From: Chryseobacterium soli
Lineage (GTDB): Bacteria > Bacteroidota > Bacteroidia > Flavobacteriales > Weeksellaceae
Direction of reading: 5' to 3'
Length of the DNA: 41,397 nucleotides
NCBI RefSeq assembly: GCF_000737705.1
Contig: NZ_JPRH01000014.1
Span: 1 to 41,397 of the forward strand
Below the pieces are notes generated by a model, which was not told the DNA's origin, searched no databases, and worked only from the letters and a program-made list of their open reading frames with translations. Positions 25,230 through 34,253 of this stretch are shown in pieces; the stretch's first letter is position 1; every line of letters starts with the position of its first letter. A program made the position numbers and the translations under genes.

Positions 25230-28200
25230 TTAGTTTCTATTTTTCAATAATATCCAACCGGAACGCAGCTCAAGCTTTTTGCTGGCAGGATTTTCCCACT
25301 GGACTCTATACCAGTAAGTGGCAGTAGGAAGATTTATTCCTTTCATCGTGCCTGTCCAGACCGCATCCCCTTTTACCGCTTTAAAAAGTTCAGCACCATA
25401 TCGGTCAAAAATAGAGGCCGCGAAATTCTTATATCCGCTGATACCAGAAAAATCTATGGTATCATTGGCTCCGTCCATATTTGGAGTAATGGCATTGCTG
25501 ATGACAAAAGTATAGAAATCTAATGCTGTACTACATTGTGCATCTTTCACTCTTACCATCATGTTATAATTGGTATTATCCAGAACATTGTAAAATATAT
25601 TAGAAAGTTGCCAGGTTACCCCACCATCTATAGAATATTCTAAAATACCTCCCGTCGGGTTACTTGCTGTAAGAGTAAGAATATGCTTGTCATAAACGAC
25701 ATTGGTAAACTGAGGAAGATCCGGGTTTAATAATTTTGCCGTGAATACTTTAGAACATACTCCATTGCTTATGGTAACAGAATAGGTTCCTGTAACACTT
25801 GTTGTTATAGTTTGGGTGGTTGCTCCCGTACTCCATAAATACGTATAATTAGGTCCGGCACCTGCATCAAGCGTTCCTTTATCTCCTACACATACATACA
25901 CATCTTTTAGGGTTGAAACAATGGCAGGAACTACCTGAATGGTAATGGTAGCAGGATTAACAGAGCTACATCCGTTTCCACCCAATGCATATACAGAATA
26001 TGTTGTAGTTACCGTTGGTGACACGACCTGGGTATTTCCATTCCCCGTCAATCCTACCCAGCTATAGGTAATTCCTCCTGTTGCGGTAAGGGTAACTGAA
26101 TCTCCGGCACATATCTTCGTTGGATTGGCAGAAATCCCTGCTACCGGTGGTCCTACAATTACAGTAACGGTTGCAGGAGTAGTAGAAATACATCCATTAG
26201 CTCCAACAGCATATACCTGATACACGGTCGTCGTGTTAGGTGAAACTACCTGTGTGCTTCCATTTCCTGGAAGTCCATTACCCCAGTTGTAAGTCACTCC
26301 TCCGGAAGCAGTAAGCGTTACAGATTCTCCCACACAGATTTGAACATGGGATGAAACAAGTCCTGCAACCGGTGGCGTTTTATCTTCAGTCACCGTGACC
26401 GTTGATGTATAGCTACAACTTAGATTTCCCGGCTGCGATACATTGGTAACCGTTAAGGTATACACTCCCCCGGCATTAACCACAGGATTCAGGGTATTAG
26501 CCCCGGAAACAATATTTCCTCCTGTTGTCGTCCAGGCAATAGTAGAGCCTGCCGGTATTACAGAAGCTGAAGCATTTAAGGTAATCTGATTGGTAGTACA
26601 GGTAATAGTTTGTGGTGCAGCTATTGTAAGGGTAGTCTCAGCAGTTCTCAATAATTGCAGAGAAACCACATAGCTGCATCCTCCGTTTTTCACCAATACA
26701 TAAATGGTTTGATTGGCTGGAGGTGAATAAGCAGTTGGAACAGCAATAAAATTGCCATTGCCCGCATTAGCATCTGCCTGATTTACGTAATAGGTAAAAG
26801 TAACCCCGGCAACTCCTGTGATCTGACTTTGAGCAGTCGTAAGATCATACGTCATATTTCCCGGTTGGTAACATTTAAATAACGTTGCATTTTGTACCGT
26901 TATCGGTTGTGAAACCTCAATAGTAATCGTTGCCGGATTTTGAGAAACACAACCATTGGCTCCTACTGCAGTTACAGTATAAGTAGTAGTTGTGGTAGGG
27001 GAAACAGTTTGTATATTTCCGGTTCCCGGCAGTCCTACCCAATTGTATACAGCACCTCCGGTAGCCGTTAAAACAACAGATTCTCCATTACAGATCTGTA
27101 TCTTACTTGCTGTAAGACCTGTTGCAGGCGGAGCACTATCTCCTGTTACCGTCACACTTGCTGTTCCAGTACAGGTAATGTTTCCAGGCTGGTATATATT
27201 GGATATTGTTAATGTATAAGTTCCGGCTGTATTTATAACAGGGTTCAATGTGTTGCCTCCAGAAACAATATTCCCTCCGGTTGTTGTCCAGTTGAAAGTA
27301 GATCCTGCAGGATAAACAGAAGCAGATGCATTTAAAGTGATCTGTGAATTAGTACACGTAAGTGCTGTAGGAGCTGCGATGGTTGGGGTGATCTGCGGTG
27401 CTTTTACCAGCTGAAGCTGAGCGACTTTGGAACAGAATCCGTTTTTAACCAAAACATATACCGTCTGCCCTCCTGCGCTGGAATATGCTGTAGGTGCTGC
27501 AATTGTATTTGCATTTCCCGCATTAGCATCTGCCTGGTTGGCATAATATGAAAATGTAGCTCCTGGTGTTGTACTTATAGAAGCTTGAGCTGTTGTTAAA
27601 TTAAATATAGCATTTCCCGCAGTATAACAAGCTGTTAAAGTAGCATTCTGCACGGTAGGTGAAGTTCCGCCCACAATGGTTATACTTGCTGTTCCAGGAC
27701 AGGAATTTCCTGCGATAAACACCTGAACCGTATACACTCCCGGTTGGGTAGCAATATAAGTGGCGCTGGTTTGCCCCGGAATTGGAACATTATTACGCAG
27801 CCACTGATAGGTAGCTCCGGGAACCTGTACAGAAGCTGTAAGGGTTTGTGGTGCATTATCACATACATTAATGGAAGCAGGAAGCTGCACACCCGCTGGA
27901 TCAAGAAGTTTTACACCAATATCGAAAGATCCAGCTTCCAGAAACACTGCTGAATCAAAATTCACATCTGAATAATCCGCAAGAACCATTTTAAAATGAT
28001 ACGTCTGCCCCGGAATTACAGTAGCTTTTGCAGTAAGAGGAACGGTACGGCCATCAAAATTGGTTTCGATCTGAGGGTTATTCAATCCTGCAAAATAGGC
28101 GGCATTTTTAGGTCCGCAAGGTAAGTTGGCAGGAATAATATTCGTTACACTTACCGGAACCGTAGTGCCGGGAAGGACTGCCAGATTCGTATAAGTAGGG

Positions 28201-28811
28201 TCTGTAGATTTTTTAAGCAACAGGGCAAAACCATCTGAAATATTACAGGTAAACTGTCCCTGATATTCTTTGGAAGCAAATAAATACCTGAATGTAATCT
28301 CGGTAGAAGAAGGTACAAAATCAAATTCAATATAGGTAGCATCTCTCAGGTCAGTATTATTTACTCCTAATGCTGCCGCAAGATCTGGATCTCCTCCGGA
28401 AGGAAGCGGATCACTTAAGGTATTCTGGAAATTATTTCCTGCTTTTCTCGCATATCCGGTTGTAAGGACAATCCCTTTATCAAAAGGGAAATTGGTCGTA
28501 GCTTTATTAAAATAGCCCCAGCTTCTGTTTTGATCACTCGTTGGTAAATTAGGAGCGACAGTAACATTACTTACATTCGCTGTAGAGCATCCTCCTCCGG
28601 ATATCAGAACATCTTTTACTAATTGAGTGACACTATAATTAGATTCTGGATAGTTAGGAGTGTTTACATCTATAAAAACACCAGCCTTCATAGATGACGG
28701 TGTAGGTTGTTTTAGAGTTCCTGTTCTCTGTGTATTTTGGGAAAAGGCAAAATTCCCGGTAAGAGCCAAAAATAAAGCCAAAAATAAACTTCCTGTCTTC
28801 CAATTTAACAT
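25230..28811 (-). CDS. Choice-of-anchor L protein with type B T9SS sorting domain (copy 2, 1193 aa, expanded)
   Basis: The largest of the three paralogues. It has a signal peptide (about 1-24, FAFSQ|N), a choice-of-anchor L domain (about 42-303), an Ig-like module (315-382), a block of three modules (about 386-637), a second copy of that block (638-888), one more Ig-like module (889-965), the common cysteine/Gly module (DVYVCVGDKGTLDAGAG, 966-1028), a FlgD-like module (1030-1105) and a type B T9SS domain (1106-1193, ITPNMDGANDTIDF to SGWILLKNRN). The duplicated blocks share QADANAGN, TTGGNIVSG and TLNPV. It is probably a surface adhesin or gliding-associated structure. TATTTTTG on the minus strand at 28835-28828 may be its -7 box. 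Confidence 0.9.
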   Translation of the reverse strand: MLNWKTGSLFLALFLALTGNFAFSQNTQRTGTLKQPTPSSMKAGVFIDVNTPNYPESNYSVTQLVKDVLISGGGCSTANVSNVTVAPNLPTSDQNRSWGYFNKATTNFPFDKGIVLTTGYARKAGNNFQNTLSDPLPSGGDPDLAAALGVNNTDLRDATYIEFDFVPSSTEITFRYLFASKEYQGQFTCNISDGFALLLKKSTDPTYTNLAVLPGTTVPVSVTNIIPANLPCGPKNAAYFAGLNNPQIETNFDGRTVPLTAKATVIPGQTYHFKMVLADYSDVNFDSAVFLEAGSFDIGVKLLDPAGVQLPASINVCDNAPQTLTASVQVPGATYQWLRNNVPIPGQTSATYIATQPGVYTVQVFIAGNSCPGTASITIVGGTSPTVQNATLTACYTAGNAIFNLTTAQASISTTPGATFSYYANQADANAGNANTIAAPTAYSSAGGQTVYVLVKNGFCSKVAQLQLVKAPQITPTIAAPTALTCTNSQITLNASASVYPAGSTFNWTTTGGNIVSGGNTLNPVINTAGTYTLTISNIYQPGNITCTGTASVTVTGDSAPPATGLTASKIQICNGESVVLTATGGAVYNWVGLPGTGNIQTVSPTTTTTYTVTAVGANGCVSQNPATITIEVSQPITVQNATLFKCYQPGNMTYDLTTAQSQITGVAGVTFTYYVNQADANAGNGNFIAVPTAYSPPANQTIYVLVKNGGCSYVVSLQLLRTAETTLTIAAPQTITCTTNQITLNASASVIPAGSTIAWTTTGGNIVSGANTLNPVVNAGGVYTLTVTNVSQPGNLSCSYTSTVTVTEDKTPPVAGLVSSHVQICVGESVTLTASGGVTYNWGNGLPGNGSTQVVSPNTTTVYQVYAVGANGCISTTPATVTVIVGPPVAGISANPTKICAGDSVTLTATGGITYSWVGLTGNGNTQVVSPTVTTTYSVYALGGNGCSSVNPATITIQVVPAIVSTLKDVYVCVGDKGTLDAGAGPNYTYLWSTGATTQTITTSVTGTYSVTISNGVCSKVFTAKLLNPDLPQFTNVVYDKHILTLTASNPTGGILEYSIDGGVTWQLSNIFYNVLDNTNYNMMVRVKDAQCSTALDFYTFVISNAITPNMDGANDTIDFSGISGYKNFAASIFDRYGAELFKAVKGDAVWTGTMKGINLPTATYWYRVQWENPASKKLELRSGWILLKNRN
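26148..27656 (-). repeat. Internal tandem duplication in copy 2
   Basis: Two direct repeats of about 252 codons, 27656-26901 and 26900-26148. Each encodes the same order of modules: TVQNATL with QADANAGN, then ITLNASASV with TTGGNIVSG, then an Ig-like unit with ICxGESVxLTA. They are clearly alike in protein but diverged in detail, so the duplication is not very recent. The flanking paralogues have one shorter version of this block and lack the middle ITLNASASV module. Confidence 0.8.
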
Positions 28812-29280
28812 TTTATATTATTTTAAACAAAAATACTATTTTTTTCAATTGAAATTCCATTCAACATGCTTTACATTATTACTTATACAAACTTACTTAT
28901 CTTAAAGTATCAATTTTCTTTGTTATGAAAAAATAATGAAACATCAAAAAAATACGACATACACTATAATTATTCAAAAATAAAGTGACAATTTATCAAT
29001 GATAATAATACTTGTACAGCTTTTTAATTTCACTTAATAATGAGTTAATTCTTTTTTTTTGTGTTACACTCAATTATAAAGGTAAAACTATCATCCATTC
29101 CAATGTTTTTAAAATTATTTTCATTCTCAGCTCCTCTGAAACATTTCAAAATCTTCATAATAACAGGAATAATGAGGCTTAACAAATTTATTTGACGTTT
29201 ACAGCAGTGAGCAGTATGGAACGGTTAATACAATAAAAAAAGGCTGACCATGGGTCAGCCTTTTCAATATCATTCAGAAA
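28812..29280. other. Intergenic region between copies 2 and 3
   Basis: 469 bases, very AT-rich. The right end holds the terminator of copy 3 (29238-29264) and the left end a possible -7 box for copy 2 (28828-28835, minus strand). No open frame, RNA structure or repeat is recognised in the middle. Confidence 0.6.
29238..29264 (-). terminator. Terminator after copy 3
   Basis: Perfect 12-base arms AAAAGGCTGACC (29238-29249) and GGTCAGCCTTTT (29253-29264) with a three-base loop, 16 bases past the stop codon. The A-run continues to 29235, giving a long U-tract in the leftward transcript. Confidence 0.92.
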
Positions 29281-31635
29281 TTATTCTATATTTTTCAGAA
29301 GTATCCATCCTGTTTTTACAGCGAGTTGTTTGCTTGCAGGATCCTGATAGGTCACCTGGTACCAATACGATGCAGTAGGCAGACGTTTACCCTGGAAATA
29401 TCCATCCCAATAAGGTCTTGTTTTCTCTGCCTTAAAGACTTCTCTTCCATAACGGTCAGAAACAATCCCTTTAAAATCTTTATAATCACTTACTCCACTG
29501 AAATCAATAATATCATTAATATTATCTCCATTAGGAGTAATTACATTTTTCATAACGAATGTAAAGTATTCCAGGAATCCTATACAGCTTGTACTTTTCA
29601 CTTTAACGCGGATAGAAATCACCTTGTTTTTAGGAACATTCGTAAATATATTGGAAGACTGCCATGTTAACCCGTTATCTACAGAATATTCCAGAACTCC
29701 GTTGCTTGGATTACTTGCAGTAATGATCATGGTTCCGTTAGAGTTATAATCTACTTTTATAATTTCAGGAATCACCGCACGGATCACCTGGGTTTTAAAT
29801 ACTTTTGAGCAGACACCGTTACTGATCGTTACCATATATTCTCCAGGAACAGAGGTGCTGATGGACTGGGTGGTAGCTCCCGTATTCCAGATATAAGTGT
29901 AGTTTGGACCTGATCCCGCATCTAAAATGATCTGATCTCCCTGGCAAATAAATCCGCCTTTAAGATCAGAAACGATTGCAGGAACTACTTCAACCGTAAT
30001 TTTGGCAGGTTGCAGAGATTTACATCCCTGTGCTCCTATTGCATATACTGTGTAAGTGGTAGTCTGTGTAGGACTCACCGTTCTTACCCCTGCAGTAGTA
30101 GAAGTATCGCTCCATTGGTAGGTTACTCCACCTGCAGCGGTGATAACTAAAGATTCTCCCAGACATATTTTTAATCTTGGAGCAGTAAGCTGGGCAGTAG
30201 GTGTTTCTTCTTTTTTCAGTGTTAAAGTGACCACTTTGCTACAAAACGCACCGTTTGAAACATTGATATACAAAACTTGTCCGTCAGTTCCATTATAGTT
30301 GGTTAAGGCTGTTATATTGGTATTATTCTGAGCCTGCGCAGCTGCTAAAGTAGTATAAAAACGGAAAACCGCGCCCGGTGTTGTACTGATAAGCGGCTTC
30401 GCATCTTCCAGGTTAAAAGTAGTAAGTGTAGGTGTTGAACATAGCTTTAATACAGCATCATGAACCGTCGGGCTCGTTCCTCCTACAATCGTAACTATTG
30501 CTGATCCCGGACACTGATTTCCCGGAATCATTACCTGTACTTCATAAACGCCCGGTTGATTAGTCACATAGCTAACATTCGTTGCCCCCGGAATTGCAAC
30601 ACCATCCTTAAACCACTGATAGGTCATTCCGGGTATTGTAGCCGCCTGTGCTTTTAGGGTTTGCGGCGTATTGTCGCACATATTAATCGTATTCGGCAGC
30701 AGAACGCCATTCTCATCTACAATTCTAATTCCCACATCGAAAGAACCACCTTCTAAAAATACCGCTGAATCATAGCCGGGATCTCTGGCATCTGCCAATA
30801 CCATTTTGAAATGATAGGTCTGCCCGGGAATTACATCAGCAATTGCTGTTAATGGAACGGTTCGAGCGTTATAATTGGTTTCAATATTTGCCGTATTCAT
30901 ACTTCCGAAATATTGAGCGTTAATAGGACCGCAGCTGAAACCATTCCCAGCAGGGACAATATTAGTTACGCTCACCGGACCTGCACCTCCCGGAAGAACC
31001 GCAAGATTGGTATAAGTAGGATCTCCCACTTTCTTCAGCAAAAGAGCGAATGCATCAGAATATCCTGAACAAGGAAAATTGGAAGAATATTCCTCAGATG
31101 CAAATATATAATTGAACTTTACCTGATTAGAGTTAGGTACAAAATCAAATTCTAAGGCAACTGCATCCTGAAGCGCATACGGTGGACTGGTTGCAGCGAC
31201 CAGGTCTGCATCACTTCCTGAACCTACCGTTGAACTAAGCTGGCCAATTGCTGTATTTCCGGCATCTTTTGCATATCCTGTCGTCAGAACAATACCGTCT
31301 TCAAAAGGGAAATTAGTCGTGCCTTTATGAAAATATCCCCAAAAACGGTTCGTATTTCCGACCAGATGGTTCGGAGAAACGGTAACATTGGTGACATTAG
31401 CCGTGGTACAGGTAGTTCCGCCATTGATCAAAATATCCTTTACAAGCTGCTCGGGAGTATAGTTGGAGGCGGGATAAGGGGGTACATTTACATTGATAAA
31501 CGCTCCGGCTTTCATACTTTCAGAAGTAAACTTTTCTTTAATGGGCTTTCTTGGCGCATTTTGAGAAAATACAGAAGTAGAGACGAATAGCAATACTAAA
31601 AAGAAAAAGTAGTTTTTCAATCTATATTTTAACAT
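29281..31635 (-). CDS. Choice-of-anchor L protein with type B T9SS sorting domain (copy 3, 784 aa)
   Basis: The third paralogue. The frame is open from 31674, but ATG 31635 directly begins a good signal peptide (MLKYRLKNYFFFLVLLFVST, cut near VFSQ) and follows the promoter, so it is preferred. The order is choice-of-anchor L (KAGAFINVNVPPYPASNYTP, FASEEYSSNFPC, YDSAVFLEGGSFDVGIRI), Ig-like (YQWFKDGVAIPGATN), FNLEDAKPLISTTPGAVFRF module, Ig-like (KICLGESLVITAAGGVTYQW), ICQGDQIILDAGSG module, FlgD-like module, then the type B T9SS domain (VITPNGDNINDIIDFSG to GWILLKNIE). The layout matches copy 1 module for module. Confidence 0.9.
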   Translation of the reverse strand: MLKYRLKNYFFFLVLLFVSTSVFSQNAPRKPIKEKFTSESMKAGAFINVNVPPYPASNYTPEQLVKDILINGGTTCTTANVTNVTVSPNHLVGNTNRFWGYFHKGTTNFPFEDGIVLTTGYAKDAGNTAIGQLSSTVGSGSDADLVAATSPPYALQDAVALEFDFVPNSNQVKFNYIFASEEYSSNFPCSGYSDAFALLLKKVGDPTYTNLAVLPGGAGPVSVTNIVPAGNGFSCGPINAQYFGSMNTANIETNYNARTVPLTAIADVIPGQTYHFKMVLADARDPGYDSAVFLEGGSFDVGIRIVDENGVLLPNTINMCDNTPQTLKAQAATIPGMTYQWFKDGVAIPGATNVSYVTNQPGVYEVQVMIPGNQCPGSAIVTIVGGTSPTVHDAVLKLCSTPTLTTFNLEDAKPLISTTPGAVFRFYTTLAAAQAQNNTNITALTNYNGTDGQVLYINVSNGAFCSKVVTLTLKKEETPTAQLTAPRLKICLGESLVITAAGGVTYQWSDTSTTAGVRTVSPTQTTTYTVYAIGAQGCKSLQPAKITVEVVPAIVSDLKGGFICQGDQIILDAGSGPNYTYIWNTGATTQSISTSVPGEYMVTISNGVCSKVFKTQVIRAVIPEIIKVDYNSNGTMIITASNPSNGVLEYSVDNGLTWQSSNIFTNVPKNKVISIRVKVKSTSCIGFLEYFTFVMKNVITPNGDNINDIIDFSGVSDYKDFKGIVSDRYGREVFKAEKTRPYWDGYFQGKRLPTASYWYQVTYQDPASKQLAVKTGWILLKNIE

Positions 31636-31660
31636 TTTATTACTGTTTGCCCAAATGTAG

Positions 31661-31693
31661 CAAAAATATTGCATAAAATTTATCTTTTCCCAA
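31661..31693 (-). promoter_or_regulatory. Promoter of copy 3
   Basis: Minus-strand TATTTTTG (31668 to 31661) with TTG (31693 to 31691) 22 bases upstream. A second -7-like box, TACATTTG (31659 to 31652), follows directly. Either would start transcription 5' of ATG 31635, leaving a short leader. Confidence 0.6.
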
Positions 31694-31804
31694 TCATTTC
31701 TTATATGATAACTTATATTAATTGTATTTATTAAAGTTTATCATTACATATTTTACAATGTTAAATGCAGAATAGGGATACAACTTTAGCTGTATTGAAT
31801 AGAA

Positions 31805-31825
31805 AAGACCAGCTCATGGCTGGTC
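31805..31825 (-). terminator. Terminator of the rnz operon
   Basis: Hairpin AGACCAGC / GCTGGTCT with a five-base loop, followed leftward by TTTTC, about 44 bases past the stop of the coiled-coil gene. Confidence 0.8.
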
Positions 31826-31868
31826 TATTTTGCTATCGTAGAAATGATTTTTCCCTATGCTGCAGATT

Positions 31869-32420
31869 TTATTCTTTTTTCAGCTGATCAATCTCCTCCT
31901 TCAGCTGGGCAATAATATCTTTCAGAGCTTTTATTTCGTTCTTATTGGAACTTACATTACTTTTAAGGATGACATTTTTAGCACGTTCACTGCGCTCTTC
32001 TTCCTCTTCTTCTTCGTTAATTTCCTCAATATCCTCCTGAATATCTTCAATGTCTTCATTAATCTCTTCGATATCCTCACTGATCTCCTCAATATCTTCA
32101 CTGATTTCTTCAATGTCTTCCTGGATATCCTCAATATCTTCACTGATTTCCTCGATATCTTCCTGGATATCTTCTATTTTCTCATGACTTTTATTTACAG
32201 ACATCTGAATGAAAATAGCCAGATAGATAGCTTCCAATGATACAACAGTGGTAAGAATCAAAAGCATTTTATCAAATTCAACAATATGCAGTATAGGAAG
32301 AAGAAATGAAATCGCGAAAAAGAGAGTATGCACGATCAACGAAGGAATAGAACCAATCCACCAAGTGATCCCATTTGCAATTTTTTCTAAAACTTCAATT
32401 TTTTCGATGTCTTTTTTCAT
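31869..32420 (-). CDS. Two-TM protein with a long acidic isoleucine-heptad coiled coil
   Basis: A 183-residue protein. Residues 1-78 contain two hydrophobic segments (about 24-47 and 52-73) with WWIGSIPSLIVHTLFFAISF. This resembles small two-TM families such as DUF1003 or low-affinity-iron-permease-like proteins, an assignment I am unsure of. Residues 81-136 are eight consecutive heptads of the form D-I-E-[ED]-I-[SQN]-E, with Ile at both core positions and almost only acidic or polar residues elsewhere. After a run of Glu (137-142) and a basic break, a C-terminal helix (about 160-183, KDIIAQLKEEIDQLKK) may form a second coil. It is the last gene of the rnz operon, 12 bases after the TIGR02757 gene. 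A binding role for the coil is inference. Confidence 0.75.
   Translation of the reverse strand: MKKDIEKIEVLEKIANGITWWIGSIPSLIVHTLFFAISFLLPILHIVEFDKMLLILTTVVSLEAIYLAIFIQMSVNKSHEKIEDIQEDIEEISEDIEDIQEDIEEISEDIEEISEDIEEINEDIEDIQEDIEEINEEEEEEERSERAKNVILKSNVSSNKNEIKALKDIIAQLKEEIDQLKKE
32013..32180 (-). repeat. Eight 21-base tandem coding repeats
   Basis: Eight near-identical 21-base units (168 bases) encode the acidic Ile heptads. Units differ mainly at the codons for Ser, Gln or Asn and for Asp versus Glu. Such in-frame arrays can gain or lose whole heptads by slippage without shifting the frame. Confidence 0.88.
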
Positions 32421-32432
32421 TCTGTTCCAAGA

Positions 32433-33203
32433 TTAAAATAATTCTTTAGTCACTCCCAATCCAAATAATGCATAATCATATTTCGCAGGATCCTGTTCAT
32501 CAAATTTCCGGATGGCCACGTCAAGCTCTTCCACCGTCTTCCAATCATTCTGCGTCCTAGTAATTAATCCTAATTTTCTTGAAATGTTTCCCGTATGGAC
32601 ATCCAGAGGAATGGACAAATATTTCTGATCAATATTTTTCCAGATTCCAAAATCTACACCACGTTTATCTTTTCGCACCATCCAGCGCAGAAACATAATG
32701 ATTCTTTTGGCGGAGGAATTTTTATACGGCGAGCTTACATGCTTATGGCTCCTGTGTTTTTCCTCTTCTAAGAAATGACTCCTGAACCGTTCAATAGCAT
32801 GATGAAAATTGGTTTCTGAATCCCTGACCGCAAACAAAGCCTCCAGACTTTCATGTTCTTTATAAATCCGGTTGAACTGCCTGATAAAATAGGCGAAATC
32901 CTGACCGTTAAAAGTTCGGTGAATGCTTTTATCCTGAATGGACTCCAAATCTTTTTCAGAATAGTTCAGTACAAAATCATAGGGCGAATTTCCCATGATA
33001 TCAAGCATTTTTTCCGCAGAATTAATGATTGATTTCCGGTTTCCCCACGAGATGGTTGCCGCCAGAAAACCGGCGATTTCAATATCCTGCTGTAAAGAAA
33101 AGCGATGCGGAATCTGTAAAGGATCATTCTCAATAAAGTCAGGCGTATTATACTGATCTGCTTTTTCGTCTAAAAAGTTCTTTAAATCTTCAAAATTCAG
33201 CAT
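32433..33203 (-). CDS. TIGR02757 family protein (DUF2400)
   Basis: A 256-residue protein of the TIGR02757/DUF2400 family, widespread in Bacteroidota and with no settled function. Recognisable family blocks are ADQYNTPDFIENDPLQIPHR near 15-34, AATISWGNRKSIINSAEKML, FRSHF, RIIMFLRWMVRKDKRGVDFG and IPLDVHTGNISRKLGLITR. The last, with DVHTG and a following D, has the look of HhH-GPD-type DNA glycosylase relatives, which is only suggestive. It lies seven bases downstream of rnz and 12 bases upstream of the coiled-coil gene. Confidence 0.9.
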   Translation of the reverse strand: MLNFEDLKNFLDEKADQYNTPDFIENDPLQIPHRFSLQQDIEIAGFLAATISWGNRKSIINSAEKMLDIMGNSPYDFVLNYSEKDLESIQDKSIHRTFNGQDFAYFIRQFNRIYKEHESLEALFAVRDSETNFHHAIERFRSHFLEEEKHRSHKHVSSPYKNSSAKRIIMFLRWMVRKDKRGVDFGIWKNIDQKYLSIPLDVHTGNISRKLGLITRTQNDWKTVEELDVAIRKFDEQDPAKYDYALFGLGVTKELF

Positions 33204-33210
33204 ACAGGTA

Positions 33211-34125
33211 TTAAATTTTTACGCTTTCCAACGCTTTCGGTAAAAATGAATTGGGGAAAACGGTTCTTGCTTCATCCGTAAATACAGACAAATCTGCATA
33301 CCGGTTAGAAAAATGCCCTAAGATCAGCTTTCCAACTTCTGCTTTTTGGGCAATAATAGCCGCTTCCAGCGCGGTAGTGTGTCCTGTATAATCAGCCATT
33401 TCCTTTAAATCATGAAGGAACGTTGACTCGTGGTACAACACCGTTACATTTTTAATGATCGGAATTACCGTTTCAAGATAACGGGTATCACTGCAAAAGG
33501 CGTATGATACAGGCGGAACCGGATCCTCCGTTAAAATTTCATTTTTAAGGACATATCCATCACTCAATACAAAATCCTTTCCTGCTTTGATATGATGATA
33601 ATCGCAGGTTTCAATTTCCTTGTATTTGGAAATTTCTTTCATATTAAGATGTCTGTCTTTCGGTTTTTCTTTAAAAAGATAACCATTGCAGTAAATCCTG
33701 TGGTCCAAAGGAATAGTATATACTTCTACCCTGTTGTCTTCATAGATTTTCTCTGAATAATCTTTATCAAGTTCATGATAAATCACCTCAAAACCCCGAT
33801 GGGTCTCTGTAATGGTAAAAATGGTATCCAACATTTTTTTAATTCCTTTCGGACCGTATACATGCAGCGGCACGTCTCTTCCCAATAGACGGAAAGAGGC
33901 AATAAGGCCCGGAAGACCAAAACAATGGTCTCCATGAAGGTGAGAAATAAAAATATGGTTGATTTTTGAAAATCTTGCTTTTGCTTTCCTAAGCTGTACC
34001 TGAGTTCCTTCACCGCAATCTATCAGGAAGCAACGTTCTTCCATTTCTAAAAGCTGAGCGGTGGGTGAAGTATTCACTGTAGGAATGGCTGAATTAAAGC
34101 CTAGTATCGTTAAATAAGTACTCAA
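33211..34125 (-). CDS. rnz: Ribonuclease Z
   Basis: A 304-residue metallo-beta-lactamase-fold endonuclease that cuts the 3' trailer of tRNA precursors. The zinc motif SHLHGDHCFGLPG holds His62, His64, Asp66 and His67. It is preceded by FLIDCGEGTQVQLRKAKARF and followed by YTIPLDHRIYCNGYLF, FCSDTRYLETV, LYHESTF and a C-terminal GHFSNRY, all typical of RNase Z. Its length matches the short bacterial form. It is the first gene of its operon. TACATTTG on the minus strand at 34154-34147, about 22 bases upstream of the ATG, is a likely -7 box with a poor -33. Confidence 0.96.
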   Translation of the reverse strand: MSTYLTILGFNSAIPTVNTSPTAQLLEMEERCFLIDCGEGTQVQLRKAKARFSKINHIFISHLHGDHCFGLPGLIASFRLLGRDVPLHVYGPKGIKKMLDTIFTITETHRGFEVIYHELDKDYSEKIYEDNRVEVYTIPLDHRIYCNGYLFKEKPKDRHLNMKEISKYKEIETCDYHHIKAGKDFVLSDGYVLKNEILTEDPVPPVSYAFCSDTRYLETVIPIIKNVTVLYHESTFLHDLKEMADYTGHTTALEAAIIAQKAEVGKLILGHFSNRYADLSVFTDEARTVFPNSFLPKALESVKI

Positions 34126-34253
34126 ATCAAAAGTTTATTATACTGACAAATGTACGACAGAAAATCTAAACGTGGATTTTAAATTTAGGGTTGATTCTCA
34201 ACTAAAATTCCATGAATAGCTTTATCAATTACGCCCATAAATGAACGTATTCT

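Noticed and set aside
22755..31635. Interpretation of the paralogue cluster as a prophage tail-fibre or toxin locus
   Set aside because: There are no phage structural, integrase or toxin/immunity genes nearby. The type B T9SS domains and anchor-L domains fit cell-surface proteins.
31636..31674. Longer N-terminus for copy 3 (start at 31674)
   Set aside because: It would overlap the predicted promoter boxes and bury the signal peptide. ATG 31635 is preferred.
32013..32180. Regular short repeats that could suggest a CRISPR array
   Set aside because: The units are contiguous 21-mers without spacers and stay in frame with a heptad-coding gene.
31857..32240. Rightward 127-codon open frame rich in Phe, Ile and Leu
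   Set aside because: It is the antisense of the acidic Ile-heptad repeat. The low complexity comes from the repeat on the other strand, and the leftward gene has the operon position and terminator.
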